DNA of 64,000 nt from Bacteroidota bacterium (GTDB taxonomy: Bacteria; Bacteroidota; Bacteroidia; SXHM01). Positions 8,641 through 18,385 of this stretch are shown here, one piece after another; position 1 is the first letter of the stretch; every line of letters begins with the position of its first letter. Made by a program: the position numbers and the translations under genes. The notes below the pieces were generated by a model that searched no databases, was not told where the DNA came from, and saw only the letters and a program-made list of their open reading frames with translations. Where the stretch lies: contig CANJWH010000003.1 in the NCBI GenBank assembly GCA_947478465.1, forward strand, positions 1-64,000, read 5' to 3'.

Positions 8641-10071
8641 ATGAATAGAAGAGAACTTTTAAAGGCGCTTGGAGCAACTACAGCAGGTGTTGCGTTGTTG
8701 CCAAAATTAAATGCAATGGGATATTTTGCTCCTGCAGAATTATCAAAATCTGCTTTTGGTGATGATTTTTTATGGGGAGTTGCTACTGCTGCATACCAAA
8801 TTGAAGGAGCGCACGATGCTGATGGAAAAGGACCTTCGGTGTGGGATACTTTTTCACACGGAAAGAAAAATATAAAGACAGGCGAGAATGGTGATGTAAG
8901 TTGCGATTTTTATCACAGCTACGCCCAGGATATTGATTTTATTCGACAGATGAATATGCAGGTATTTCGTTTTTCTACTGCATGGTCGCGAATTTTACCT
9001 CAAGGCATCGGAACTGTAAATCAAAAAGGCTTGGACTTTTATAACCGGGTTATTGACACTTGTTTAGAAAAAGGAATTCAACCATGGCTTACAACCTATC
9101 ACTGGGATATTCCGCAAGCTTTGCAGGATAAAGGTGGATGGACAAACCGTGATGTACTCAGTTGGTATAATGAATATGTTGAAGTTATAACTAAAGCATA
9201 TGGTGACCGGGTGAAGAATTGGATGGTGATGAATGAGCCACTTGCATTTACCGCTATTGGTTATTTATTAGGTATTCATGCTCCCGGGAAAACAGGTTTT
9301 AAAAATTTTATTCCAGCTGCACATCATACAACACTTTGTCAGGCCGAAGGAGGAAGAATAATAAGGCGCAATGTCAAAGATGCTAATGTGGGAACTACAT
9401 TTTCCTGCTCATCTATTGAACCTTTTAAAGGCAAAGAAGTCCACGCAAAAACAGTGGAGCGTTGGGATGCAATGGTCAACCGTCTTTTTATAGAACCTGC
9501 TTTAGGAATGGGGTATCCAATGGAGTCGTTGCCTGCAATAAAAAAGGTAGAAAAATATATGCAACCCGGTGATGAAGAAAAAATGAAATTTGATTTTGAT
9601 TTTATCGGTGTTCAGAATTATACGCGTGAAATAGCACGAGCAAATTTTATTATTCCTTATATGAAAGGTTTGCAGGTTCCCGCAAAAAGAAGGCATGTTG
9701 AGACTACTGAAATGGGCTGGGAAGTTTACCCTGAAGGAATTTATAAAGTGCTGAAAAAATTTGCTGCCTATCCTAACGTGAAGAAATTATACGTTACAGA
9801 GAATGGTTGCGCGTTTCCTGATGTGGTTGAAAACGGAAGAGTTCACGATGCAAAACGCGTTCAGTTTTTTAAAGATTATTTAGCTCAGGTTCTTCGTGCT
9901 AAAAATGAAGGAGTAAATGTGCAAGGTTATTTTGTATGGACCTTAATGGATAATTTTGAATGGGCTGAAGGTTATAAAACCCGTTTCGGATTAGTTCATG
10001 TTGATTTTAAAACACAACAGCGGATAATGAAAGACTCAGCTTTGTGGTTTAAAGAATTTTTAGCTGATTAA
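8641..10071 (+). CDS. GH1 family beta-glucosidase with Tat-like signal peptide
   Basis: MNRRELLKALGATTAG signal; FLWGVATAAYQIEGA, WMVMNEP, LYVTENGCA, GYFVWTLMDNFEWAEGY. Confidence 0.96.
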   Translation: MNRRELLKALGATTAGVALLPKLNAMGYFAPAELSKSAFGDDFLWGVATAAYQIEGAHDADGKGPSVWDTFSHGKKNIKTGENGDVSCDFYHSYAQDIDFIRQMNMQVFRFSTAWSRILPQGIGTVNQKGLDFYNRVIDTCLEKGIQPWLTTYHWDIPQALQDKGGWTNRDVLSWYNEYVEVITKAYGDRVKNWMVMNEPLAFTAIGYLLGIHAPGKTGFKNFIPAAHHTTLCQAEGGRIIRRNVKDANVGTTFSCSSIEPFKGKEVHAKTVERWDAMVNRLFIEPALGMGYPMESLPAIKKVEKYMQPGDEEKMKFDFDFIGVQNYTREIARANFIIPYMKGLQVPAKRRHVETTEMGWEVYPEGIYKVLKKFAAYPNVKKLYVTENGCAFPDVVENGRVHDAKRVQFFKDYLAQVLRAKNEGVNVQGYFVWTLMDNFEWAEGYKTRFGLVHVDFKTQQRIMKDSALWFKEFLAD

Positions 10072-10505
10072 TTTTTGCGTAAGGGGAAAAGCATTTCAAA
10101 AAGCTCCACTCTTGGCTTTCCATCAACTTTGTAGGCTGAGCCTATAGTTTTGCCTAATTCAGTTTCACGATAATTAAGAAAATCCTTTTCTGAAGCCCAA
10201 AGGTAAATTCCGCTGTATTCGCCTGTAGCTTTTTCCTGCATATAATACTTCTGTACCAATCCCGGAACTTCCAGAAACTGAAGTTTGCGCTCGTTAATAG
10301 TTTTTATCACTTCCGAATCGTGAAGTGTACTTTTAAATTTTACAATCTGCACAAATGTTATTTCCTGCTTTGAATTATTTTTTTGCAATGAATCAATTGT
10401 CGTTTTCAAAGCTTCATTTTCTGCTCTCAGTACATCATATTCTTTTTGGTTTTGAACATTTGAGCAGGCTGTAAGAATAAACAGAAAGGGAATTAAAGCC
10501 TTCAT
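10068..10505 (-). CDS. Hypothetical lipoprotein with coiled-coil segment
   Basis: MKALIPFLFILTACSN lipobox; VLRAENEALKTTIDSLQKN. Confidence 0.65.
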   Translation of the reverse strand: MKALIPFLFILTACSNVQNQKEYDVLRAENEALKTTIDSLQKNNSKQEITFVQIVKFKSTLHDSEVIKTINERKLQFLEVPGLVQKYYMQEKATGEYSGIYLWASEKDFLNYRETELGKTIGSAYKVDGKPRVELFEMLFPLRKN

Positions 10506-10512
10506 TCCAAAA

Positions 10513-11025
10513 TTATCTTGAGAACATTGCTTTTAACTCAGTAGCATCATCAGGTTTCATTTTTCCGGCAAGAATTAAACTTAATTGCCTTCTTCTTAAA
10601 GCACCTTCAAATCTTTCTTTTTCCAATTCTGTTTCAGGAACAATTTCAGGAACATTAATCGGACGCCCAACTTGATCAACAGCTACAAAGGTGTAAATAG
10701 CTTCGTTACATTTTTTCTTTTCACCAGTAACAGTACTTTCCACCCAAACATCAATAAATATCTCCATACTTGAAGAGAATGCGCGAGATATTTTTGATTC
10801 AAGCGTAACGATTTCTCCGAGTTTTATAGGTTGATTGAAATTTACATTGTTAACAGATGCAGTTACAACAACGCGACCGCAATGACGCTGAGCAGTTATT
10901 GCTGCAGCAATATCCATCCAATGTAGTAATTTACCTCCCATTAAGTTGCCAAGTGTATTGGTATCGTTTGGCAAAACCATTTCAGTTAGAACTGCTTTTG
11001 ATTCCTCAGGTGTTTTCTTTTTCAT
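10513..11025 (-). CDS. Acyl-CoA thioesterase (hotdog fold)
   Basis: LPNDTNTLGNLMGGKLLHWMDIAAAITAQRHCG; start trimmed from TTG 11034 to ATG 11025 (MKKKTPEES). Confidence 0.92.
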   Translation of the reverse strand: MKKKTPEESKAVLTEMVLPNDTNTLGNLMGGKLLHWMDIAAAITAQRHCGRVVVTASVNNVNFNQPIKLGEIVTLESKISRAFSSSMEIFIDVWVESTVTGEKKKCNEAIYTFVAVDQVGRPINVPEIVPETELEKERFEGALRRRQLSLILAGKMKPDDATELKAMFSR

Positions 11026-11031
11026 AGGGTA

Positions 11032-11039
11032 CAAAGATA
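11032..11039 (-). promoter_or_regulatory. -7 motif TATCTTTG of thioesterase gene
   Basis: Reverse strand TATCTTTG just upstream of ATG 11025; overlaps the TTG used by the ORF track. Confidence 0.4.
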
Positions 11040-11042
11040 ATC

Positions 11043-11094
11043 AGCAATAAATAAAAAACCCCGCGCTTTTGCGCAGGGTTTTTTATTTATTGCT
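11043..11094. terminator. Intrinsic terminator (symmetric) downstream of T9SS gene
   Basis: Long inverted repeat AGCAATAAATAAAAAACCC...GGGTTTTTTATTTATTGCT with GCGCTTTTGCGC core. Confidence 0.9.
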
Positions 11095-11103
11095 TAAAAG
11101 AAA

Positions 11104-12183
11104 TTATTTGGTAACAACCATTTTCTTAGTAAGTCTGTTTCCGTTAGCTTTCAAAGAGTAGTAGTATGTTCCTGCAGCAAGTTTTGTGTTCTCGATGCTG
11201 ATGCTGTGACGACCTGCAGCTTTTTCGCCTTCGTTAATCACAACAGCTTTTCTTCCCTGAACATCAAAAATTTCAAGTTCAACGCTGGTTGTATATTTTT
11301 CCAACTCGTATTGAATAACTGTGTTTCCGTTCATTGGGTTAGGGTTGTTTTGGCTTAATTTCATGCCATTGAAAAACTCAAGGCTTTCAACACCGATGAA
11401 GTTTTCATCAATTACAGCAAAAATCGCGATGTCATTATCAACATCACCACTTCCTGTTTGGCTGAAAGCAAAGTCTGTAACATACCAAGCACCTTGAAAT
11501 TTGTGGAATGCATAGTCAAGACCGTCAGCATCTCCAACTTGGTCGCAAAGTAATCCCGCAGTATCTTGAGCTGCGTTCAGGTTCGAGAAGTCAACAGAAA
11601 CAGCAAAGTCAGTTCCGTTAATGAAAACAGGAGTTGGGAAAGTAACAACGTTCCAGTTTCCGAAAGTAGTGTCAATATCATCAAAGAAATAATCTTGTGA
11701 TCCAAGCAATTGGTTTGGACCTGGTGAGTTAAGAGCATTACCTCCAGCGCCATCTGTGTTCTTAGCTTTGTTTGCTGCCATGTTGTAAACTTTTACAACT
11801 GCTTTTGAAGTAGCACTTCCTGATACTCCTGTTTTTCCTGTGAAAAGCATCAGAACTTCTTCAACACCTAAAGTTGCTTGGTTAACGTTCAAGAAACCTT
11901 GTGCACATTCATTTAATCCATCAGCATTGTTTCCGTATACCCAACCACCGCCTTGGTAGCCAAAAGCAACTACTTGTCCGCTTATGCCGGCAAAATTAGG
12001 AGCCCAGTTACCGCTATCAACCCATCCTGTTGTGTCAGTTGGTGTTGCAGATTGTGCAGGGTTGTTGTTTGGTGCAGGCATAACTCTTTTAATTACACCT
12101 TTGTTTTGTGTTTGCAATGTTCCCTGTGCAAATACTGTTGCACCTGAAATTAACATTGCTGCCATTAAGTAGATTTTTTTCAT
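11104..12183 (-). CDS. Secreted protein with T9SS type A C-terminal sorting domain
   Basis: Signal peptide; C-term LSQNNPNPMNGNTVIQYELEKYTTSVELEIFDVQGRKAVVINEGEKAAGRHSISIENTKLAAGTYYYSLKANGNRLTKKMVVTK. Confidence 0.92.
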   Translation of the reverse strand: MKKIYLMAAMLISGATVFAQGTLQTQNKGVIKRVMPAPNNNPAQSATPTDTTGWVDSGNWAPNFAGISGQVVAFGYQGGGWVYGNNADGLNECAQGFLNVNQATLGVEEVLMLFTGKTGVSGSATSKAVVKVYNMAANKAKNTDGAGGNALNSPGPNQLLGSQDYFFDDIDTTFGNWNVVTFPTPVFINGTDFAVSVDFSNLNAAQDTAGLLCDQVGDADGLDYAFHKFQGAWYVTDFAFSQTGSGDVDNDIAIFAVIDENFIGVESLEFFNGMKLSQNNPNPMNGNTVIQYELEKYTTSVELEIFDVQGRKAVVINEGEKAAGRHSISIENTKLAAGTYYYSLKANGNRLTKKMVVTK

Positions 12184-12228
12184 TTTTTTTATTTGATTGA
12201 TTAATACTTGATTTTTTAAGTCAGGACG

Positions 12229-12237
12229 GCAAAAGTA
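12229..12237 (-). promoter_or_regulatory. -7 motif TACTTTTGC of T9SS gene
   Basis: Reverse strand TACTTTTGC, 46 nt upstream of start 12183. Confidence 0.5.
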
Positions 12238-12363
12238 AACCTTTTTTATTCAGAACAAAATCCTTAAAAGATAAAATTTTGTGTCATGATTTTGTCGGGC
12301 AATGCCACGAACAGATACACAGTTGAAAATCCTTAATATTGCAAACCTAAATAACAATAGAAA

Positions 12364-13332
12364 ATGCTACACCGCCCGCGCAGATTAAGAAAGAACGCAA
12401 TTATCAGAAATGCAGTTGCTGAAGTAAGATTGAGCAAAGAAATGTTCGTTTACCCCTATTTTGTTACAGGTGGAAAAAATATAGCCGAACCTATTAAAGC
12501 CATGCCGGGAGTTTCCCATTTTTCGGTTGACAGGCTTTTGAAAGATGTTGAAAAGGGTTTGAAGCTTGGAATTAATAAAATATTGCTTTTTGGAGTTGGC
12601 GAAGTGAAAACCAAAAATGCTTCGTCTTCTTTTGATAAAAATTCAATTGTAGCAAAGGCTGTTCGCGAACTGAAAAACAAATTCGGGGATGATTTATATG
12701 TTATTACCGATGTTTGTGTTTGTGCCTATACTACGCATGGGCATTGCGGAATTCTGGAACACGAGTACGTGCAGAATGATAAAAGCGTTGATGTATTGGC
12801 AAAAATGGCTTTGACTCATGCACAGGCAGGAGCAGATATGGTTGCGCCCTCTGACATGATGGATGGTCGCGTATTTGCTATTCGCCAAACATTGGACAAG
12901 AATGGTTTTGAGAATACCGCCATCATGTCCTACTCAACAAAATTTGCTTCAGCATATTACGGCCCATTCCGTGAGGCAGCGGATTCCTCACCTTCACATG
13001 GCGACAGAAAATCGTATCAAATGGATTTCCGGAATGGAAGAGAAGCGCTGCAGGAATCATTGATTGACGAAAACGAAGGTGCAGATATTCTGATGGTAAA
13101 ACCCGCGCTTGCTTATCTGGATGTTATTCATCAACTAAGAAATAATACTCTTTTGCCAATTGCCTGCTACAATGTTTCGGGCGAATACAGCATGGTGAAA
13201 GCAGCAGCTAAACAAGGCCTGGTTGACGAACAAAAAATTGTGATGGAAAACATGTATGCCTTTGCCCGTGCCGGTGCCGGTATAATTATCACCTACCACG
13301 CCAAAGATATTTTAGAAAAAGGCTGGCTTTAG
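12364..13332 (+). CDS. hemB: Porphobilinogen synthase (delta-aminolevulinic acid dehydratase)
   Basis: RPRRLRKN, DVCVCAYTTHGHCGI, APSDMMDGRV, MVKPALAYLD, ISxxx/ACYNVSGEYSM motifs. Confidence 0.97.
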   Translation: MLHRPRRLRKNAIIRNAVAEVRLSKEMFVYPYFVTGGKNIAEPIKAMPGVSHFSVDRLLKDVEKGLKLGINKILLFGVGEVKTKNASSSFDKNSIVAKAVRELKNKFGDDLYVITDVCVCAYTTHGHCGILEHEYVQNDKSVDVLAKMALTHAQAGADMVAPSDMMDGRVFAIRQTLDKNGFENTAIMSYSTKFASAYYGPFREAADSSPSHGDRKSYQMDFRNGREALQESLIDENEGADILMVKPALAYLDVIHQLRNNTLLPIACYNVSGEYSMVKAAAKQGLVDEQKIVMENMYAFARAGAGIIITYHAKDILEKGWL

Positions 13333-13899
13333 TTATTTATCTACCTCGGTTACTCCACCGGAAACAATAAACTTCATAATTTCTGAAGAAGGAGCCTCAA
13401 GTTCACGAACATTTTTTTCCGGAACGATAAAGAGGTTTCCTGAAAAAGCATAGGAATGTGGAAAATATACGGCTACAAATCCTGATTGAATATTCAATTC
13501 CGTTAAATCCTTTTGAGTAATAAATCCTAATTTATAAACCTCGGAAAGTTCGTTCATTTTTACCATAACCGGTTTGCCGAATCGCTGCTTCTCTCCAACA
13601 AATGCTGAAATCAAATCTTTAACTGAGCCGTAAATTAGTTTTACAAGCGGAACTTTTTCAACCTGTTCGTCAACAAATGATAAAACAGTTGTGGAAATAA
13701 AGCGCGAGCCAATATAGCCTGCAACTGTAATGGCAACAAGCAAAATCAATATTCCAAGTCCTGGAATTTTTTCAGGAATAACATCATCAAAAAAACCATC
13801 AAAAAAACGGAATACTGAAATTACCACATAGATGGTAACTGCAATAGGCACAACATAAAGTAAGCCCTGAAAGAAGTAACGTAATAATCGTTTTGCCAT
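13333..13899 (-). CDS. DUF502 family membrane protein
   Basis: 188 aa; LLRYFFQGLLYVVPIAVTIYVV...VEKVPLVKLIYGSVKDLISAF. Confidence 0.88.
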   Translation of the reverse strand: MAKRLLRYFFQGLLYVVPIAVTIYVVISVFRFFDGFFDDVIPEKIPGLGILILLVAITVAGYIGSRFISTTVLSFVDEQVEKVPLVKLIYGSVKDLISAFVGEKQRFGKPVMVKMNELSEVYKLGFITQKDLTELNIQSGFVAVYFPHSYAFSGNLFIVPEKNVRELEAPSSEIMKFIVSGGVTEVDK

Positions 13900-13900
13900 T

Positions 13901-14254
13901 TTATAAATTTTTTAAGTGTTGTTGTTGAGCTTTTGTCAGACTTTTTACAACTAAGTGGTAAGACTGATCTACCCACTCTTTTGTATCTAAATCAGAAACA
14001 GATCCATCAAAGTAAATAGTATTCCAGTGCTTTTTGTTCATGTGATAACCCGGTTTAACCCCTGAATATTTTTCACGCAGTTCAATTGCTTTTTCGGGTT
14101 CGCATTTGAGGTTGATAGTGAACTCTCCTTCGGTGCTGGTTAGTGCAAATATTTTACCCATAACTTTAAAAACCAAAACTGTTTCGTCAAAAGGAAAGCT
14201 TTCATCTACACCTTTCTTCTTTAAACAATATTCGCGCAGCTCTTCAATATTCAT
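13901..14254 (-). CDS. MmcQ/YjbR family protein
   Basis: MNIEELREYCLKKKGVDESFPFDETVLVFKVMGKIFAL...GYHMNKKHWNTI. Confidence 0.92.
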   Translation of the reverse strand: MNIEELREYCLKKKGVDESFPFDETVLVFKVMGKIFALTSTEGEFTINLKCEPEKAIELREKYSGVKPGYHMNKKHWNTIYFDGSVSDLDTKEWVDQSYHLVVKSLTKAQQQHLKNL

Positions 14255-14727
14255 TACTCGTAATTAAGTGGAAGCACAGATGATTTTTTTACTTCACTCA
14301 GAATAACATTTGTTTGCATTTGCCCGATATCGGGTATTTTGCTGAGTTTTTCACCTATCAGTTTTTCAAAAGATGGAATATCTTTTACAACTACTTTCAG
14401 CAAGTAATCGTAGTTGCCCGTTACCTGATAACATTCTACAATCTCAGCAATTTTATCAATGTGTTTTTTGAAATTTGAAATGGCATTGTCCTTCTGCCTC
14501 ACCAGCGAAACCTGAATCATGGCTTTAATACCTAGGTCAACAAATTTTTCTTCTACAACAGCGTGATAGCTTTTTATAACCCCAGAGTTTTCTAATTTCT
14601 TTACCCTTTCCAGAGTTGGTGCAGGAGAAAGCCCTATTTCTGTTGAGAGTTGCACATTCGTTTTGCGTCCATTTTCCTGCAAAAGTTTTAAAATCATTAA
14701 ATCAATTTTGTCTAAGTTTACTTCCAT
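14254..14727 (-). CDS. Lrp/AsnC family transcriptional regulator
   Basis: LDKIDLMILKLLQENGRKTNVQLSTEIGLSPAPTLERVKKLENSGVI plus ligand-binding domain. Confidence 0.95.
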   Translation of the reverse strand: MEVNLDKIDLMILKLLQENGRKTNVQLSTEIGLSPAPTLERVKKLENSGVIKSYHAVVEEKFVDLGIKAMIQVSLVRQKDNAISNFKKHIDKIAEIVECYQVTGNYDYLLKVVVKDIPSFEKLIGEKLSKIPDIGQMQTNVILSEVKKSSVLPLNYE

Positions 14728-14810
14728 ATAATTTTATTTATAGTTAAATTTCAAAATAATATTTTTAAAATCGTCATAAAACTAGTGAAATAAAGTATAA
14801 TATTCTGCAA

Positions 14811-15938
14811 TCATGCAAAAAAATCGGAACTTATTCTGTCGGCTATTAGTTTTCCTGAATTAGTGAGGATAAGATGGTTTCGTTTCAGAATAATTTTACT
14901 GCAATCAAGATAATTTTTGGCTTCAGTCAAAAGTTTGCTGAGGTAATCTTCGCCAAACTCTGTCGATACTTTTTCCAGACTGATACCGGTTGAAGTTCGC
15001 AAGCCCGTCATCATATACTCATTAAAATTTTGCTCAGTGGTTAGTATTTCTTTTTCGCTTGGAATTTTGTTTTCGGCAATGGATTTAATATATCTGAAAT
15101 TGTTGGAAACGTTCCATTGGCGTGAGTTTCCGTCAAATGAATGTGCCGAAGGACCAAGCCCTAAATACTTTACCCCTTTCCAGTAATTGCTGTTGTGTCG
15201 CGAATGAAAACCAGGTTTGCAAAAGTTTGAAATCTCGTATTGTTCGTATCCATTCTTTGTAGTTTCTTCCACCAGAATTAAAAACTGTTCAGCCGATTGT
15301 TCTTCATCAACTGGTTTTACTTTCCCTTTTTTAATGTGGCTTTCCAGTGGAGTTTTTTCTTCAACCGTAAGCGAGTAAGATGACAAATGAGGAACCCCGA
15401 AGTCAAAAACTTTCGCAAGATTTTTCTTCCAGTTTGTATTGCTTAAACCAGGCGTTCCGTAAATCAAATCAACAGTTAGGTTTTCAAATCCTGCCTGTTG
15501 ACTTTCCTTAATGCAGTTTTCAGCATTTTGTGCAGTATGCGCACGATTCATCAGTTTTAAATCCTCTTCAAAAAAACTTTGAATGCCAATACTCAAGCGG
15601 TTTATAGGTGATAGCTTCAATTCCTGCAACTTTGTTTTACTCAAATCGTCAGGGTTTGCTTCCAATGTAATTTCTGCATTTTTTGTAATGCTAAAATTTG
15701 CATAAAGTGATTTGAAAATTTTATCTAATTCATCTGTTGAAAGCAGGGAAGGAGTTCCTCCTCCAAAATAAATTGTTTCAATCAAAGTATTTTTTCCCAG
15801 ATAATTTTTTTGCAGCTCTATTTCGTGAATTAACGAAGAGATAAAAGCATCTTTACTTTTCAGCGAAGTTGAAAAATGAAAATCGCAATACGAACAGGTT
15901 TGCTTGCAATAAGGAATATGAATGTAAATACCAGCCAC
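14811..15938 (-). CDS. hemW: Radical SAM HemW-type protein (coproporphyrinogen III oxidase-like)
   Basis: GIYIHIPYCKQTCSYCDFHF, YFGGGTPSLL, RLSIGIQSF; GTG start. Confidence 0.93.
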   Translation of the reverse strand: MAGIYIHIPYCKQTCSYCDFHFSTSLKSKDAFISSLIHEIELQKNYLGKNTLIETIYFGGGTPSLLSTDELDKIFKSLYANFSITKNAEITLEANPDDLSKTKLQELKLSPINRLSIGIQSFFEEDLKLMNRAHTAQNAENCIKESQQAGFENLTVDLIYGTPGLSNTNWKKNLAKVFDFGVPHLSSYSLTVEEKTPLESHIKKGKVKPVDEEQSAEQFLILVEETTKNGYEQYEISNFCKPGFHSRHNSNYWKGVKYLGLGPSAHSFDGNSRQWNVSNNFRYIKSIAENKIPSEKEILTTEQNFNEYMMTGLRTSTGISLEKVSTEFGEDYLSKLLTEAKNYLDCSKIILKRNHLILTNSGKLIADRISSDFFA

Positions 15939-15939
15939 C

Positions 15940-17091
15940 TTAAGAATTCAAAATAATTCTGAAAGTAGTTCCCTTATCAACGACAGAATTTTTTACAAAA
16001 ATTTTTCCGGAATGGTAATTTTCAATAATGCGTTTGGTAAGCGAAAGTCCAAGCCCCCAGCCACGTTGCTTTGTAGTAAAGCCTGGTTCAAAAACCGTTT
16101 TGAATTTTGATTTTGGCATTCCTTTCCCTGTGTCTGAAACATCAATAATAACTTGCCCTTCTTTCGCTTCCATTTCAACGCTAATAGTTCCTGCACCATT
16201 CATCGCATCAATTGCATTGCGACATAAATTCTCTATTACCCATTCAAACAACGGAATATTCATCGGAACATTTACATCTGTTGTATTTCCCGGATTGAAA
16301 TTATAAACCACTTTTTTTGATGAACGTAACTTCATGTAATTAACCGACTCTTCCATTACCTGAGCAATATTTTTCAATTCAAGTTTTGGTGTTGCTCCAA
16401 TTTTTGAAAAACGTTCGGTAATAGTTTCTAATCGTTTTAAATCCTGTCCAATCTCAGTTAACGTTTGTTCGTCAACACCTTTTGCTCGCAGGTGTTCCAT
16501 CCACGCTAGTAAGGATGAAATAGGGGTACCCAATTGGTGAGCAGTTTCTTTTGCCATGCCTACCCAAACCTGATTTTGTTCAGCTTTACGTGAGGTGCTG
16601 AATGCAATATAAGAGACAAAAATGAAAAGTGATATTACGCCCAACTGAACGTACGGATAATATTTCAGGCTGTAATAAAGTTTTGAATTGCGGTAAAAGA
16701 TCAGATTCTTTTCACCTGCAACAAGACCTACTTCTATAGGAGTATGTTCTTCTTTCATAAGTAGCAGTTGTTCTTTCACGTATGTGCTATCAAGCGATTG
16801 CAGCGAGTCAAGGTTTCTTACAGAAATAACATTTTCATTCTGGTCTGTAAGAATTACGGGAACCGTTTCATTGTCACGAATAACTTCAAATACAAAACTG
16901 ATATCAATATTTTCATCAGCTGAGTTGGCAAGCAATTCAGTTGCTTTTGCCCAGAGTTTTACTTTGTTCTCTTCTTCCTGTGCCAGTTGTTTCACCAGCC
17001 TGTCGGTATATACAAGTGACGAAATACCTATCAAAGCTGCAGTAACAAAAAGCAGTCGTTTCCAGGTTTGTTTTTTGGAGTAAATGTTCAA
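15940..17091 (-). CDS. Sensor histidine kinase
   Basis: H-box AKETAHQLGTPISSLLAWMEHLR; N box ENLCRNAIDAM; DTGKGM, GWGLGLSLTKRI. Confidence 0.93.
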   Translation of the reverse strand: MNIYSKKQTWKRLLFVTAALIGISSLVYTDRLVKQLAQEEENKVKLWAKATELLANSADENIDISFVFEVIRDNETVPVILTDQNENVISVRNLDSLQSLDSTYVKEQLLLMKEEHTPIEVGLVAGEKNLIFYRNSKLYYSLKYYPYVQLGVISLFIFVSYIAFSTSRKAEQNQVWVGMAKETAHQLGTPISSLLAWMEHLRAKGVDEQTLTEIGQDLKRLETITERFSKIGATPKLELKNIAQVMEESVNYMKLRSSKKVVYNFNPGNTTDVNVPMNIPLFEWVIENLCRNAIDAMNGAGTISVEMEAKEGQVIIDVSDTGKGMPKSKFKTVFEPGFTTKQRGWGLGLSLTKRIIENYHSGKIFVKNSVVDKGTTFRIILNS

Positions 17092-17135
17092 GAGGCCTTA
17101 TTTAACAGGTTTCAAAGCTATAAAATAAAGAAACA

Positions 17136-17166
17136 AAAAGCCCCTCGCCAAAGGCGAAGGGCTTTT
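17136..17166. terminator. Intrinsic terminator downstream of hpf
   Basis: AAAAGCCCCTCGCC-AAA-GGCGAAGGGCTTTT (one mismatch in a 14-bp stem). Confidence 0.85.
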
Positions 17167-17183
17167 CAAAGATTTGATTATTG

Positions 17184-17483
17184 TTATAAACCTTTAATTT
17201 TTTCTTTGTGTTTTTTTATTTGTCTTGTTAGTGCTTCCACTGCTGTGTCGGTAGCTTCCTCAAAGGTTTTGCATTGTTTTTTTACAAATAAATCATTGCC
17301 CGGAATATGAAGTTTTATCTCAGCAACTTTATTTTCGGTATTGCTGTTTTTGTCAAGTTTAAGAAATACCTCGCTTGCAATTATTTCATTGTAAAAATGA
17401 CCTAATTTGTCCACTTTTTCTTCTACGAACTGAAGTAGTTTAACATCAGCGTCAAAATGGATACTTTGAATTTTCACTTTCAT
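17184..17483 (-). CDS. hpf: Ribosome hibernation promoting factor HPF/YfiA family
   Basis: MKVKIQSIHFDADVKLLQFVEEKVDKLGHF...AEIKLHIPGNDLFVKKQCKTFEEATDTAVEALTRQIKKHK. Confidence 0.93.
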   Translation of the reverse strand: MKVKIQSIHFDADVKLLQFVEEKVDKLGHFYNEIIASEVFLKLDKNSNTENKVAEIKLHIPGNDLFVKKQCKTFEEATDTAVEALTRQIKKHKEKIKGL

Positions 17484-17487
17484 GTTG

Positions 17488-17495
17488 TCCTCCTT
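17488..17495 (-). promoter_or_regulatory. Strong Shine-Dalgarno AAGGAGGA upstream of hpf
   Basis: Reverse strand TAAAAAAGGAGGACAACATG; GGAGG is 5 nt from ATG. Confidence 0.8.
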
Positions 17496-17497
17496 TT

Positions 17498-18385
17498 TTA
17501 TGCCCTTGGATGGGCTTGTTTATAAATTGATTTTAATTTCTCTATTGTGTTATGCGTGTAAATTTGTGTGGCTGAAAGATTGGTGTGACCAAGGATTTCT
17601 TTTATCGTGTTTAACTCGGCTCCGTTGTTCAGCATATGCGTTGCAAATGTGTGTCTCATAACGTGCGGGCTTCTTTTTTCTATCGTTGTGACAAGGCTAA
17701 GGTAACTATTCACAAGACTGTAAACAAGTTTTTCGCCCATTTTTTTGCCTTTGTCATTCACAAAAAGAACTTCATTATCCATATTTTTTCCGGTTTGCTT
17801 CTGTTTTTCAGCGAGATAGACTTTAAGAGAGGCAGCCAGTTTATCTGTGAACGGGATAATCCGCTCTTTATTTCGTTTACCTAAAACTTTAAGCTCACGA
17901 TTGTAAAAATTAATGTCAGAAGTTTTCAAATTAATTAGTTCTGCCCGCCTCATTCCAGTTGAATAAAGCATTTCCAGCACTAACTTATCACGTTTTCCCT
18001 TAAAACCAGGTTTAAATTCAAGCGTATTAAACAATTGCTCCATATCAGGCTCGCTGGCAAAGTGAGGAATTTGTTTTTTCACTTTCAGAGCAGTAATTTT
18101 CTGTGTTGGATTGTAGTCAATCACTCCTTCACGTTTCAGAAACTTGAAGTAGGAGCGAAGTGCGGTAATTTTTCTATTTACGCTGCGCGGATTGAGTTCT
18201 TTCTCCATCAGAGAAACAATCCAGGCGCGCACATCGTGGTGCTCGGGTTTGTGCTCGTCAGGCAATTGAAGTTCCCCTTTCATGAAAAGGTAGAACTGAC
18301 TTAAGTCGTTTTTGTAAGAAATCAGGGAATGAGGCGAGTAACGTCTTTCCTTTTTCAGATAATCAATGAAAGTTTCAATCGCCAT
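17498..18385 (-). CDS. xerC: Tyrosine recombinase XerC/XerD type
   Basis: Catalytic residues in STGMRRAEL, PHVMRHTFATHMLNNGAELNTIKEILGHTNLSATQIYTH. Confidence 0.95.
   Translation of the reverse strand: MAIETFIDYLKKERRYSPHSLISYKNDLSQFYLFMKGELQLPDEHKPEHHDVRAWIVSLMEKELNPRSVNRKITALRSYFKFLKREGVIDYNPTQKITALKVKKQIPHFASEPDMEQLFNTLEFKPGFKGKRDKLVLEMLYSTGMRRAELINLKTSDINFYNRELKVLGKRNKERIIPFTDKLAASLKVYLAEKQKQTGKNMDNEVLFVNDKGKKMGEKLVYSLVNSYLSLVTTIEKRSPHVMRHTFATHMLNNGAELNTIKEILGHTNLSATQIYTHNTIEKLKSIYKQAHPRA

Noticed and set aside
15940-17091. Orphan histidine kinase as a possible novel signalling system
   Set aside because: No response regulator is adjacent, but orphan kinases are common in Bacteroidetes and nothing else at the locus supports a special system.
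17498-18385. Tyrosine recombinase considered as an integrase of a mobile element
   Set aside because: Its context (rpsU-xerC-hpf) and sequence fit the housekeeping chromosome-dimer-resolution XerC/D type; no attachment-site duplication or cargo seen.
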